Part shown: positions 1-7,087 of the stretch, piece by piece
How the letters are laid out: every line of letters starts with the position of its first letter
Numbering within the stretch: the stretch's first letter is position 1
DNA from: JBJKPP01 sp046706145
GTDB lineage: Bacteria > Bacteroidota > Ignavibacteria > Ignavibacteriales > Ignavibacteriaceae
DNA: 11,041 nucleotides
Assembly (NCBI GenBank): GCA_046706145.1
Contig: JBJKPP010000270.1
Location: forward strand, 1-11,041
Direction of reading: 5' to 3'
Notes under the pieces: generated by a model
Databases searched by the model: none
Told to the model about the DNA's origin: nothing
Seen by the model: the letters and a program-made list of their open reading frames with translations, nothing else
Position numbers and translations under genes: made by a program

Positions 1-1443
1 AAGAACCATCGCGCTGATGGTTGAAAACAGATTTAATGAGCCTAAGTATGGCAAGTTCGGATACGTAAAAACTCTACGCGGCATTCCCAGCAATCCAAGA
101 ATGTGAAAAACAAAGAATGTACAGTTGAACGCAATAAGAAATGTCCAGAAATGCCATTTGCCTAATTTTTCAGAAAGTCTTTTGCCAGTGATTTTAGGAA
201 ACCAGTAATATATTCCTGCAAAACCTGCAGACAAAGAACCGCCTAAAAAAACGTAGTGAATATGTGCAACAACAAAATATGTATCAGTTAATCTCCAGTC
301 GATTCGCACAATAGCAAAACCAACTCCGCTTAGTCCGCCAATTGTGAAATCTACCAGAAACGCCATTGCAAAAAGCATGGCAGCTTTGAAAATCAATTTG
401 CCGCCCCACATAGTTGCGATCCAATTGAATACTTTTACTCCTGTTGGGACAGCTATTAACATGCTGGTCGCCGCGAAAAATGCGTTAAAAGTTGTTCCCA
501 ATCCGACTGCAAACATGTGATGAGCCCATACGCCAAAAGAAAGTAAAGCGATGGCAATTGTTGAACCTGCCACAAATTCATAGCCAAATATCGGCTTGCG
601 AGAGAAAACAGGAATTACTTCCGAGATCATAGCAAAAGCTGGAAGCGCTAAGATATAAACTTCCGGGTGACCAAAAGTCCAGAACACATGCTGCCACATT
701 AATGCAGAGCCACCCGTAGCAGTTGTGAAGAAATGAGCATTAAGCAACCGGTCGATTAAAATCATTACTAATCCAGCATTGAGTACAGGGAATGCACCAA
801 GAATTAAAAATGCATTTACAAATACCATCCAGACAAAAAGAGGAAGTCGTGTCAACTTTAATCCTTTTGTTCTCATAGTAAGTGTAGTAACTACAAAATT
901 TATTGCAGCCCCAATTGTACCAATTCCCATAAGTAGAATGCTCGTCGCCCAGTAATCTACACCTGGTGTGGAACTATAAAATTTTTCGCTTAATGGAGCA
1001 TAACTAAACCAGCCAACGTTGGGAGCGCCGCCGGCGAAAAAACTAAAGTAAAGAAGTAAACCGCCGAAGAAGAAAATCCAAAAACTAAACGCATTTAAAC
1101 GTGGATAAGCCATTTCGTTTGCCCCAATCATCAGAGGCAAAAGATATGTTGCAAAACCTATCAGCATGGGAGTTAATACTAAAAAAATCATCGTAGTTCC
1201 ATGCATTGTAAAAATTTGATCGTAAACTTGCGGGGATAAGAAAGTATTTTCAGGACTCATTAATTGAATACGCATCAACATTGCCTCACCAAAACCTATG
1301 ACGAGAAAAATCAATGATGTCCATAAATACATTATGCCAATGAGTTTATGGTCAACAGTTGAAATCCACTGCAGGATTCCATTGTTTGAAAATGCTTTTG
1401 GAAGAGATTCTTTTGTTTCAGGTATGGCTACAGATAATCTCAT
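1..1443 (-). CDS. ctaD: Cytochrome c oxidase subunit I (caa3/aa3 type), 3' end outside window
   Basis: Catalytic subunit of a haem-copper oxidase: reduces O2 to water and pumps protons across the inner membrane. 481 codons are visible and the C-terminus is cut by the window edge; I expect some tens of residues to be missing relative to usual family length. Visible ligands: low-spin haem His81 (MHGTTM), CuB ligands His259 (in HPEVY), His308 and His309 (WAHHMF), the cross-linking Tyr263, and His394/His396 (AHIHYV). Glu261 of HPEVY marks an A1-type enzyme, and the K-channel Lys353 is present. Arg456-Arg457 (GMPRR) match the haem-propionate arginines. The D-channel entrance differs from the usual sequence: Glu110 stands where Asp is normal and Thr99 where Asn is normal, while Asn117 is kept. 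The start ATG overlaps the ctaC stop as ATGA, so the two are probably translationally coupled. Confidence 0.96.
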   Translation of the reverse strand, partial: MRLSVAIPETKESLPKAFSNNGILQWISTVDHKLIGIMYLWTSLIFLVIGFGEAMLMRIQLMSPENTFLSPQVYDQIFTMHGTTMIFLVLTPMLIGFATYLLPLMIGANEMAYPRLNAFSFWIFFFGGLLLYFSFFAGGAPNVGWFSYAPLSEKFYSSTPGVDYWATSILLMGIGTIGAAINFVVTTLTMRTKGLKLTRLPLFVWMVFVNAFLILGAFPVLNAGLVMILIDRLLNAHFFTTATGGSALMWQHVFWTFGHPEVYILALPAFAMISEVIPVFSRKPIFGYEFVAGSTIAIALLSFGVWAHHMFAVGLGTTFNAFFAATSMLIAVPTGVKVFNWIATMWGGKLIFKAAMLFAMAFLVDFTIGGLSGVGFAIVRIDWRLTDTYFVVAHIHYVFLGGSLSAGFAGIYYWFPKITGKRLSEKLGKWHFWTFLIAFNCTFFVFHILGLLGMPRRVFTYPNLPYLGSLNLFSTISAMVL

Positions 1444-2393
1444 TTCAGCTCTTCCAAATATGTTACTAAATCATTTACTTGTGTTTTTGTCATTCTAAAG
1501 TTTGGCATGTGTGCCCCTGGTTTTACTTTTTGCGGATCGGTTAGCCATCTCGTTAAGTTTTCACTCGTATTTGGAAGCATTCCGCTAAGCAGCGTTTCCC
1601 TCGATGCTATGTGAGTCAGGTCGGGGCCTATGCTCTTATCGGCGTCTGTACCAGAAATTGTATGGCAGTCGGAACAAGTTTCATCACTGAAAATTTTTGC
1701 TCCGGCTAAAGCCGCACTATCTTGTGGAGTCGGTGGAACTGTCTGCTGATGTTGTATCCATTTATCAAAATCAGCTTGTGATTGAGCAATTACTTTTATT
1801 CTCATCCATGCATGTTCTACTCCGCAATATTCATTGCATGATCCTTCATAAGATCTTATACTGTCTGCCTCAATCCACATGTAATTAGATCTTCCAGGGA
1901 TAGCATCAATTTTTCTTCCCAATTCAGGCACTGACCAATCGTGTATTACGTCAGCAGACTCAACTTTCATCAATAACTTTTTATTTACTGGTATATGTAA
2001 TTCATTTGCTGTTGTAACATGATATTTAGGGTAGTGCATTTCCCACCACCATTGATGTGCAATAATTACAATGTCAGGTTGTCCGTAATCGGTATAAGGG
2101 GTATTTATATCACCCATTGCTTGTAACGTAAGAACGAAAAAGAATGAAACTGCGAGCAAAGGCAGTATAGTCCAGACCAATTCCAATCTCTTATTTCCGG
2201 AAACCTGACGTGGTTCTCCCTCGCGGTTTTTAGATTTGTATCTTATTGCCGCTGTTATTACCAAACCAGCCACCAGTACAATTATAAAACCTGCTAAGAT
2301 AAGGTATCTTAGGAACAAAGTATTTATATCGTTAGCCTGGGGTGAGTATGATGCAAATAATTGTGAAAAAAAATGCAGAATGCCCTTAATCAT
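1440..2393 (-). CDS. ctaC: Cytochrome c oxidase subunit II with fused cytochrome c domain (caa3 type)
   Basis: 317 residues. Takes electrons into the oxidase through a CuA centre facing the periplasm. Two membrane helices (about 30-50 and 71-92) are followed by the aromatic patch QWWWEMHYP (114-122) and the CuA cupredoxin domain. Its ligands are His151 (HDWSVP), Cys186, Cys190, His194 and Met197, with Glu188 between the cysteines, so the centre is complete. The C-terminal domain (about 228-317) is a class I cytochrome c with haem motif CSDCH (Cys240, Cys243, His244) and probable distal Met296 (HMPNF). The fused cytochrome makes this a caa3 oxidase that may not need a separate soluble cytochrome c. 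The start has no obvious Shine-Dalgarno but gives a normal N-terminus before the first helix. It is the first gene of a unit with ctaD. Confidence 0.97.
   Translation of the reverse strand: MIKGILHFFSQLFASYSPQANDINTLFLRYLILAGFIIVLVAGLVITAAIRYKSKNREGEPRQVSGNKRLELVWTILPLLAVSFFFVLTLQAMGDINTPYTDYGQPDIVIIAHQWWWEMHYPKYHVTTANELHIPVNKKLLMKVESADVIHDWSVPELGRKIDAIPGRSNYMWIEADSIRSYEGSCNEYCGVEHAWMRIKVIAQSQADFDKWIQHQQTVPPTPQDSAALAGAKIFSDETCSDCHTISGTDADKSIGPDLTHIASRETLLSGMLPNTSENLTRWLTDPQKVKPGAHMPNFRMTKTQVNDLVTYLEELK
1449..1455 (-). promoter_or_regulatory. Ribosome binding site of ctaD inside ctaC
   Basis: GGAAGAG on the minus strand, 5 nt before the ctaD ATG and within the last codons of ctaC. It supports the chosen ctaD start and coupled translation across the 4-base overlap. 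Confidence 0.6.
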
Positions 2394-2642
2394 CTAAATT
2401 TTTCAGCCCAAACATATTTAATTCGGGTTGCAAACTACGTATATTGACCTCAAATTAAAAAAAAGGAATGTGACCTTCATTACCAACACTTAAAAAGATG
2501 TGATAGGATTAATAATTCAGGGTAAATTTTTCTATAAAAAAAAGTGTTAGACGGGTAAGTTCATCTTCTTTAAGAAGCAATTAAAAAATGGAGCCGGCTA
2601 AACATCTACACTTTTACCAGCCAGATTATTGCGTAATAAAAT
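2394..2642. other. Intergenic region between ctaC and the PAP2 gene
   Basis: 249 bp with no coding potential that I can see. It should carry the ctaC promoter (minus strand) and the end of the upstream YncE-like/PAP2 unit. On the minus strand, TATGTTTG (2416-2409) fits the Bacteroidota -7 pattern TAnnTTTG, but it would leave a leader of only a few bases, so I give it little weight. No TTTCAT-N5-TTTCAT box is present here, unlike the other regulatory regions of the window. Confidence 0.5.
2583..2624 (-). terminator. Possible weak terminator downstream of the PAP2 gene
   Basis: On the minus strand, CTGGCT (2624-2619) can pair with AGCCGG (2599-2594), with one T-G wobble, across a 19-nt loop, followed five bases later by TTTTTT (2588-2583). 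The stem is short and the gap before the T-run is suboptimal, so this is a tentative call. Confidence 0.3.
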
Positions 2643-3458
2643 TCAAAAAGCAAAGGACAAGCCTAAAGAATTTGTAGAAACATAGAAGGAAAATTGATTC
2701 TTGCTTACATCTTTCGTCTCCTGGCTGCTAACATAATCTCCTACAAAGTGTCCAATGAGGCCGCCTGCTATTACATCTGAAAACCAATGGTCATTATGGT
2801 AAATACGCGCTCCCGCAACTGTAAAGGCTGCAGTATAATATAATACCTTTAGAAAAATATTATTCGTATTGTTCGCAAGGACGGTGGAAACTGCAAATGA
2901 AACCGTTGCATGACCTGATGGAAATGATGTGTATGCAGCATGTACATTGAAGGGTCTAAATCTTGTCTTACCCTCACCTGTATAAGGCCTGCTTCTTCCT
3001 ACTACAGCTTTAAGTACGGACGTAATAAGTCCGGCATAGCCCACAGCTTCAATTGTTTGAAGTCCAACCTTTCTAACACCGCTATCATTTAAGAGCAGAC
3101 CGGCCCCATAAAGTCCGCCTATGCCAATTAAGGTGTACCCGTTCCCATAAACATTATCAATCGAAAAAAGATCATTGTTAAACCTCGAATGATTTCGCAT
3201 TGCAAAGTTCTTCATATTATAATCTACAGCATATCCAGCCGCTGTAAACAAAAAGAATCCGGCTGTGTTTAATTGAGTCGATTGATCGAAATGGAAATAA
3301 TCTGAAAATAGGTTTCCACCTGTAATGAAAAAACTTCCTACATCACTTTCCAAATTATCTAAAATTTGTGCAGAGGTTACAGAATGAACTGATAGACTTA
3401 AAACTAAAATAGATATGAAATAATATTTCAAGTTTAAATTTCTACTAAAAAAGTTCAT
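2643..3458 (-). CDS. Exported PAP2-family phosphatase
   Basis: 271 residues, type 2 phosphatidic acid phosphatase superfamily: membrane enzymes that remove phosphate from lipids such as undecaprenyl diphosphate, phosphatidic acid, phosphatidylglycerol phosphate or lipid A. All three catalytic motifs are intact: C1 Lys150-x6-Arg157-Pro158, C2 PSGH (180-183, catalytic His183), and C3 Arg218-x5-His224-x3-Asp228 with Ala replacing the usual Ser before Arg218. The N-terminus (to about residue 30, ending VTSAQ) is a signal peptide or first membrane segment. The last residues form an alternating strand ending in Phe (SLGLSFAF). The gene lies 48 bp behind the YncE-like gene on the same strand with no promoter box between, so co-transcription is likely. 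The start ATG has no clear Shine-Dalgarno. The exact lipid substrate cannot be read from sequence. Confidence 0.9.
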   Translation of the reverse strand: MNFFSRNLNLKYYFISILVLSLSVHSVTSAQILDNLESDVGSFFITGGNLFSDYFHFDQSTQLNTAGFFLFTAAGYAVDYNMKNFAMRNHSRFNNDLFSIDNVYGNGYTLIGIGGLYGAGLLLNDSGVRKVGLQTIEAVGYAGLITSVLKAVVGRSRPYTGEGKTRFRPFNVHAAYTSFPSGHATVSFAVSTVLANNTNNIFLKVLYYTAAFTVAGARIYHNDHWFSDVIAGGLIGHFVGDYVSSQETKDVSKNQFSFYVSTNSLGLSFAF

Positions 3459-3506
3459 TTGGAAATAGTCTCATTTAGGAAATGTGATTGACAAGCGGGA
3501 CTCACC

Positions 3507-4499
3507 TTACTGTTTCTTTAGAATCAATAAACCAAAACTCTTTGAGCCATCTTTTCCCTCGAGCATTCCAACTAAATAAATATTATGTGTGACTGGATCG
3601 AGTGCCATAGTTCTCAAACCTTTTTGTGTTGGGATATTGTCCACTTCCTTAAATTCTGTTGGTGAGACTTCTTTGGCGACTGTTAAATTTCCCTCGCCGT
3701 TCGAACTAAAGGCTAACCCGGTTTCGGGATCAAAACGGCAGGCATCCACATGTCCGCCAATGGGAACATGGGTAATCACTTTACCGGTTTTGGCATTTAC
3801 AATCATCATCATGTTATTATGGCATCCGGAAAAAAGAATATTATTCTTGGCGTCTATAGCAAGCCCTGAGGGATGCTCACCAGGAGCAATCGACCATGTG
3901 GTAACTTTTTTTAGGGTTTTGGGGTTAAATTCTTCTATTTTACTTTCATCTTCCAGATTTACATACATCAAACCCCTGCCGTTTGAAGCTGCAAATTCGG
4001 GTCCGCCATCAAGGGTAATCGTTCCAACAACCTTGTCTGTTTTAGCATCTATAGCTGTAGAGTTGGAACTGCGTCCATTGAAAGTAAAAACTCTTTGAGT
4101 ATATGGATCATACACAATCGCATCAGGGTCTTTGCCTGTGACTGCAACATTCTCAATGGTTTTAAGAGTTTTTAAATCAAAAACTGTAACTGAGTCACTA
4201 TGACCATTACTAATGAACCCTTTATTATATTTATCAGCGAAGGCAATTCCGTGCACGCCGTTTAAGTTCTTTATTTCACCGATCACTTCATTGGTTTTCA
4301 AATCAATAACGTGAACCCTATCTCCATGCGAAACGTAAAGCCTGTGCATCGGGGCATCTACAGCCATATAATCCCACCAGCCTTTACCACCTATATTTAT
4401 TAAACCGGAGATTTTGTATCCTGAAGTTTGGGAAAAAGCAGATTTTGGTAACATGCAAATGAAAAGAAGACAAAAAATCGAAGAAACAAACTTTTTCAT
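3507..4499 (-). CDS. YncE-like periplasmic YVTN beta-propeller protein
   Basis: 330 residues. A signal peptide (MKKFVSSIF... to about AFSQ, residue 24) is followed by repeated four-stranded blades typical of the YncE/YVTN family. Blade signatures recur as DLKTNEVIG, DLKTLKTIE, DAKTDKVVG, NPKTLKKVT and NAKTGKVIT, each followed by a new strand set. This predicts a secreted or periplasmic seven-bladed propeller, a binding scaffold rather than a clear enzyme. Cys residues in GCHNN and DACRF lie in the later blades and could form a disulfide. The start is supported by AGAGGA 4 nt before the ATG. A TTTCAT-N5-TTTCAT box sits about 84 nt upstream, pointing to control by the divergent two-component system. 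It is the first gene of a probable two-gene unit with PAP2. Its ligand is unknown. Confidence 0.88.
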   Translation of the reverse strand: MKKFVSSIFCLLFICMLPKSAFSQTSGYKISGLINIGGKGWWDYMAVDAPMHRLYVSHGDRVHVIDLKTNEVIGEIKNLNGVHGIAFADKYNKGFISNGHSDSVTVFDLKTLKTIENVAVTGKDPDAIVYDPYTQRVFTFNGRSSNSTAIDAKTDKVVGTITLDGGPEFAASNGRGLMYVNLEDESKIEEFNPKTLKKVTTWSIAPGEHPSGLAIDAKNNILFSGCHNNMMMIVNAKTGKVITHVPIGGHVDACRFDPETGLAFSSNGEGNLTVAKEVSPTEFKEVDNIPTQKGLRTMALDPVTHNIYLVGMLEGKDGSKSFGLLILKKQ

Positions 4500-4577
4500 A
4501 GCATCCTCTAACTATTTTTCATTTTTTAAACTTTTTATAGAAGGTTACTTAATAATATAAAGCTAAAATTTAAAGGA

Positions 4578-4599
4578 ATGAAATGAAAATAAGATGAAA
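4578..4599 (-). promoter_or_regulatory. Response-regulator box facing the YncE-like gene
   Basis: On the minus strand the order is TTTCAT (4599-4594), CTTAT, TTTCAT (4588-4583), an exact 11-bp-period direct repeat. A third TTTCAT overlaps at 4583-4578. TATATT (4559-4554), a possible -10 element, lies 18 bp beyond the third hexamer, so that hexamer could sit at the -35 position. That OmpR-family regulators bind such repeats is known; that this regulator binds this site is inference. Confidence 0.7.
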
Positions 4600-4763
4600 A
4601 TTTATTTAGCTACCGAAAGCTATGACATTCAACACAAACCATTTAGAATTAGATCAGTCCTTTTTAATTTGATTTTTTTACTGTATCAGAAAATTATTTG
4701 ATATTCCTTATTTTTTAGTGAAATAGAAACCCTACTAACTCAAAAAGTTCATGAAGTTAATAT

Positions 4764-4780
4764 TTTCATAATTATTTCAT
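4764..4780 (+). promoter_or_regulatory. Response-regulator box in front of the two-component operon
   Basis: TTTCAT (4764-4769), AATTA, TTTCAT (4775-4780): exact 11-bp-period direct repeat ending 25 bp before the response-regulator ATG. It suggests autoregulation. The distance to the start codon is too short for the usual box/-35/-10 arrangement with a leader, so the site may repress, or transcription may begin at or very near the ATG. Confidence 0.68.
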
Positions 4781-4805
4781 TTTTACTTATTAAATTTGAT
4801 TTAGT

Positions 4806-5483
4806 ATGCGCATACTCTTAATAGAAGATGATAAGAAAATTGCCAATGCATTAAGCAAAGGATTAAAAAGCGAGGCTTATGCCGTGGATATTGTTTCAGA
4901 TGGAGTTAACGGAGAGCGGCTTGCTAAAGTTAGTGAATATGACCTTATTATTCTGGACATTATGCTGCCGAAGCAGGACGGGTGGCAAACCTGCACTAAC
5001 TTGAGGGAAAGCAAAATTCTCACTCCAATTCTCATGTTGACAGCGCTTGATGATGTTTCTGATAAAATTAAAGGACTTGATATAGGCGCCGATGATTATC
5101 TACCAAAGCCTTTTCATTTTGAAGAGCTTCTTGCCAGAATTCGTGCATTAACCAGGAGACGAAGTGAGTCCAGAACAGCTCTGCTGCAACAATTCGGGGT
5201 GAGGTTAGATTTAACCACCCATCTTGCTTTTAGGGAAGGAAAGGAGATTAGACTCTCAGCTAAAGAATATTCATTATTGGAACTCTTCATGATGAATCCT
5301 AATAAAGTTCTAACTAGAGAGAAAATCTCTGAGCATCTTTGGGATATGAATTTTGACCCAAGAAGCAATGTCATCGAATCGTTTATAAAGTTTCTTCGTC
5401 AAAAGATCGATAAAGACTTTGACAAGCAATTAATCCAAACAGTAAGGGGAGTAGGATACATTTTTTCAGAGAAAGAATATTAA
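4806..5483 (+). CDS. OmpR/PhoB-family response regulator, CusR-like
   Basis: 225 residues. The receiver domain (1-118) has acidic residues Glu7-Asp8-Asp9, phospho-acceptor Asp51 (LIILDIMLP), Thr79 and Lys101 (LPKPF), so it should be phosphorylatable. The C-terminal winged-helix DNA-binding domain (about 128-222) contains WDMNFD (179-184), a recognition helix around 187-202, and the terminal hairpin VRGVGYIF. WDMNFD followed by N-V-I-x and the DKDFD...LIQTVRGVGY stretch resembles the CusR/CopR heavy-metal branch of the family. That is similarity, not proof of a metal signal. No Shine-Dalgarno precedes the ATG, but the conserved MRILLIEDD start leaves no other choice. It is directly followed by its kinase gene and is the best candidate to bind the four TTTCAT-N5-TTTCAT boxes. 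Confidence 0.95.
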   Translation: MRILLIEDDKKIANALSKGLKSEAYAVDIVSDGVNGERLAKVSEYDLIILDIMLPKQDGWQTCTNLRESKILTPILMLTALDDVSDKIKGLDIGADDYLPKPFHFEELLARIRALTRRRSESRTALLQQFGVRLDLTTHLAFREGKEIRLSAKEYSLLELFMMNPNKVLTREKISEHLWDMNFDPRSNVIESFIKFLRQKIDKDFDKQLIQTVRGVGYIFSEKEY

Positions 5484-6866
5484 GTGTTTTCAATAAAAAC
5501 AAAAATCATTATCGCATATACTTTAGTATTTGGGGTGATGTTAACAGTATTTGCGGTAATAATTTATCAAAGTTCTAAAAGTACTGCTTTTAGCAAATTG
5601 GATGCTAATCTTAAAAGCTATTCGGTTTCTCTCCAAACGGAAATAGAAGATGAGTTGAGTGATCGAAAAAATATTGATGTTAAAGAATTAAGAGGAATAC
5701 ATCCGCAAGGATTGGAACACACGCGGTACCAATTATTGGATGTACATGGCAAAAAAATAATCTTCGACTCTCTTTTGTCAAAATACTTGCAGATCAGCCA
5801 GGTAAAAACTTTGGGCAAGAGGTCATATTTTACAAGAGTTAAGTTAAAGTGGCATCATTATCGCGTATTAGTAAGTCCATTTGAGGCGGAAAATGATTCT
5901 GTTTATATTTTAGAAACTGCTGCATCTTTGCACGATACTTATTCTGACCTTAACAGACTTTTTTACCTACTTATAATTCTTATTCCATTAGGTTTAGTAG
6001 TAACCGGAATCTCAGCATATTTTCTTTCTAGGGCAGCCTTCAAACCAATTTCTAAAATTGTTACAACCGCAAAAAAAATCTCGGGTAAAAATCTTGATGA
6101 AAGGCTCGAACTACCAAAGGCTAAAGACGAAGTGAAAGAATTGACAGAAGCTTTAAACGAGATGATAAATAGGCTCGATAGTTCATTTAAAAGCCAAAAG
6201 AGATTTGTCGCTAATGCCTCGCATGAAATCAGAACCCCCTTGACTGTTATACAGACTGAACTAGAGATCTTAGAAAAGAAGATAAACGATAATGAGTCCC
6301 GAGAAACCATAAAGATTGCACTCTCTGAGGTTGAGCATCTGACTAAGCTTACTAATTCACTTCTTACTATTGCCAAATTAGACTCATTTCAATCTGAATT
6401 AAGCCTTAGTCAAATTAGAATGGATGAGTTGCTTGCAGAATGTGCACAATCCTTAAATAAAGCTGCCCTGAAGAAAAATGTACAAATTAATCTTTCGATA
6501 TACGACTCAGTAGAAATAATTGGTGATATAGAGAAGCTTAAAAGTGTTTTCTTGAATTTACTTGATAATGCTATAAAATATTCTCAAACTAATAGTACCG
6601 TAACTGTAATATTAGAGAAGTTGTCAGATGACCGAATTAAAGTGAGCGTAGAAAACTTGGGGCATGGAATTCCTTATTCTGAACAAAGTTATGTATTCAA
6701 TAGATTTTACCGCTCAAATGAAATCAGGGGAGATGAAAATGGAAGCGGCTTGGGATTGGCAATCGTTAAGGAGATAGTAGAACTGCATAAAGGTGAAATA
6801 AATTTTGAAAGTAAGATGGCTGAAAAGACTGTTTTCAATGTCATTCTTCCAATAAGGCTTTCCTAA
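5484..6866 (+). CDS. Membrane sensor histidine kinase, CusS-like
   Basis: 460 residues, starting with GTG immediately after the TAA of the response regulator (TAAGTG, zero spacing), with AGAGAAAG upstream as a possible ribosome site. Order: membrane helix 1 (about 8-28), periplasmic sensor (about 30-157), membrane helix 2 (about 158-182), HAMP linker (about 183-235), H box FVANASHEIRTPL with phospho-acceptor His247, N box with Asn358 and Asn362 (LLDNAIKYS), F-box region FNRFYR, and G2 box NGSGLGLAIVKE (419-430). The G1 box reads VENLGHGI, with Asn391 where many kinases have Asp. Heavy-metal-sensor-type kinases such as CusS also have Asn-x-Gly here, in agreement with the CusR-like partner. The sensor region contains six His (73, 79, 88, 124, 125, 150) and no Cys, which would suit metal or pH sensing but does not establish it. 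Confidence 0.95.
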   Translation: MFSIKTKIIIAYTLVFGVMLTVFAVIIYQSSKSTAFSKLDANLKSYSVSLQTEIEDELSDRKNIDVKELRGIHPQGLEHTRYQLLDVHGKKIIFDSLLSKYLQISQVKTLGKRSYFTRVKLKWHHYRVLVSPFEAENDSVYILETAASLHDTYSDLNRLFYLLIILIPLGLVVTGISAYFLSRAAFKPISKIVTTAKKISGKNLDERLELPKAKDEVKELTEALNEMINRLDSSFKSQKRFVANASHEIRTPLTVIQTELEILEKKINDNESRETIKIALSEVEHLTKLTNSLLTIAKLDSFQSELSLSQIRMDELLAECAQSLNKAALKKNVQINLSIYDSVEIIGDIEKLKSVFLNLLDNAIKYSQTNSTVTVILEKLSDDRIKVSVENLGHGIPYSEQSYVFNRFYRSNEIRGDENGSGLGLAIVKEIVELHKGEINFESKMAEKTVFNVILPIRLS

Positions 6867-6952
6867 ATTATTAATAATTGATAGAAATTAGAGTTAATCT
6901 TTATTGTGATCTTCTTAACGCTTAAGTTTTCCACTTTGATATTTGATCTATT

Positions 6953-6969
6953 TTTCATTCTATTTTCAT
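6953..6969 (+). promoter_or_regulatory. Response-regulator box in front of the outer-membrane protein gene
   Basis: TTTCAT (6953-6958), TCTAT, TTTCAT (6964-6969): exact 11-bp-period repeat. The second hexamer lies exactly 17 bp before TATAAT and so occupies the -35 position, the layout expected for a promoter activated by an OmpR-family regulator replacing a poor -35. Confidence 0.75.
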
Positions 6970-6986
6970 TTGCACATACTAAATTA

Positions 6987-6992
6987 TATAAT
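6987..6992 (+). promoter_or_regulatory. -10 element of the outer-membrane protein gene
   Basis: TATAAT, a perfect sigma-70-type -10 hexamer, 17 bp downstream of the second TTTCAT. Transcription would start near 6999, giving a leader of about 90 nt before the TTG start at 7088. Confidence 0.6.
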
Positions 6993-7087
6993 CTGAACAT
7001 GTGATTTGACGTTTTTTCTTGCGTGTTATAAATTCTAATCCCATACTTAGGACGCTGTATAAGATATTTCCAATTATTGAGGTTAAA

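Larger units (their letters stand above)
4500..4805. other. Divergent regulatory region between the YncE-like gene and the response regulator
   Basis: 306 bp, very AT-rich, no credible gene. It holds two copies of the TTTCAT-N5-TTTCAT direct repeat, one in each orientation: 4583-4599 facing the YncE-like gene and 4764-4780 facing the response regulator. AAAGCTA occurs twice (4559-4565, 4616-4622), and TAGCT/AGCTA (4607-4611, 4618-4622) forms a small inverted repeat; I assign these no function. The 130 bases between the inverted repeat and the second box hold nothing I can identify. Confidence 0.8.

Noticed and set aside
3589..4098. 169-codon open frame on the plus strand across the YncE-like gene
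   Set aside because: It lies fully antisense to a well-supported propeller gene, shows no domain pattern and has no ribosome site.
5963..6376. 137-codon minus-strand frame inside the histidine kinase gene
   Set aside because: It is a shadow of the HAMP/H-box coding region, Ser/Phe-rich as expected for an antisense of that sequence.
6866..6879. Perfect palindrome AATTATTAATAATT after the kinase gene
   Set aside because: All A/T, no loop and no T-run, so it is a poor terminator; such palindromes are common in AT-rich spacers.
6914..6930. Small inverted repeat CTTAA-CGC-TTAAG followed by TTTT upstream of the outer-membrane protein gene
   Set aside because: A 5-bp AT-rich stem is too weak for a terminator, and the CTTAA elements are not spaced as a PmrA-type box.
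7019..7087. Earlier TTG start (7019) for the outer-membrane protein
   Set aside because: It adds 23 residues before the signal peptide and has no Shine-Dalgarno; TTG 7088 has GAGG 5 nt upstream.
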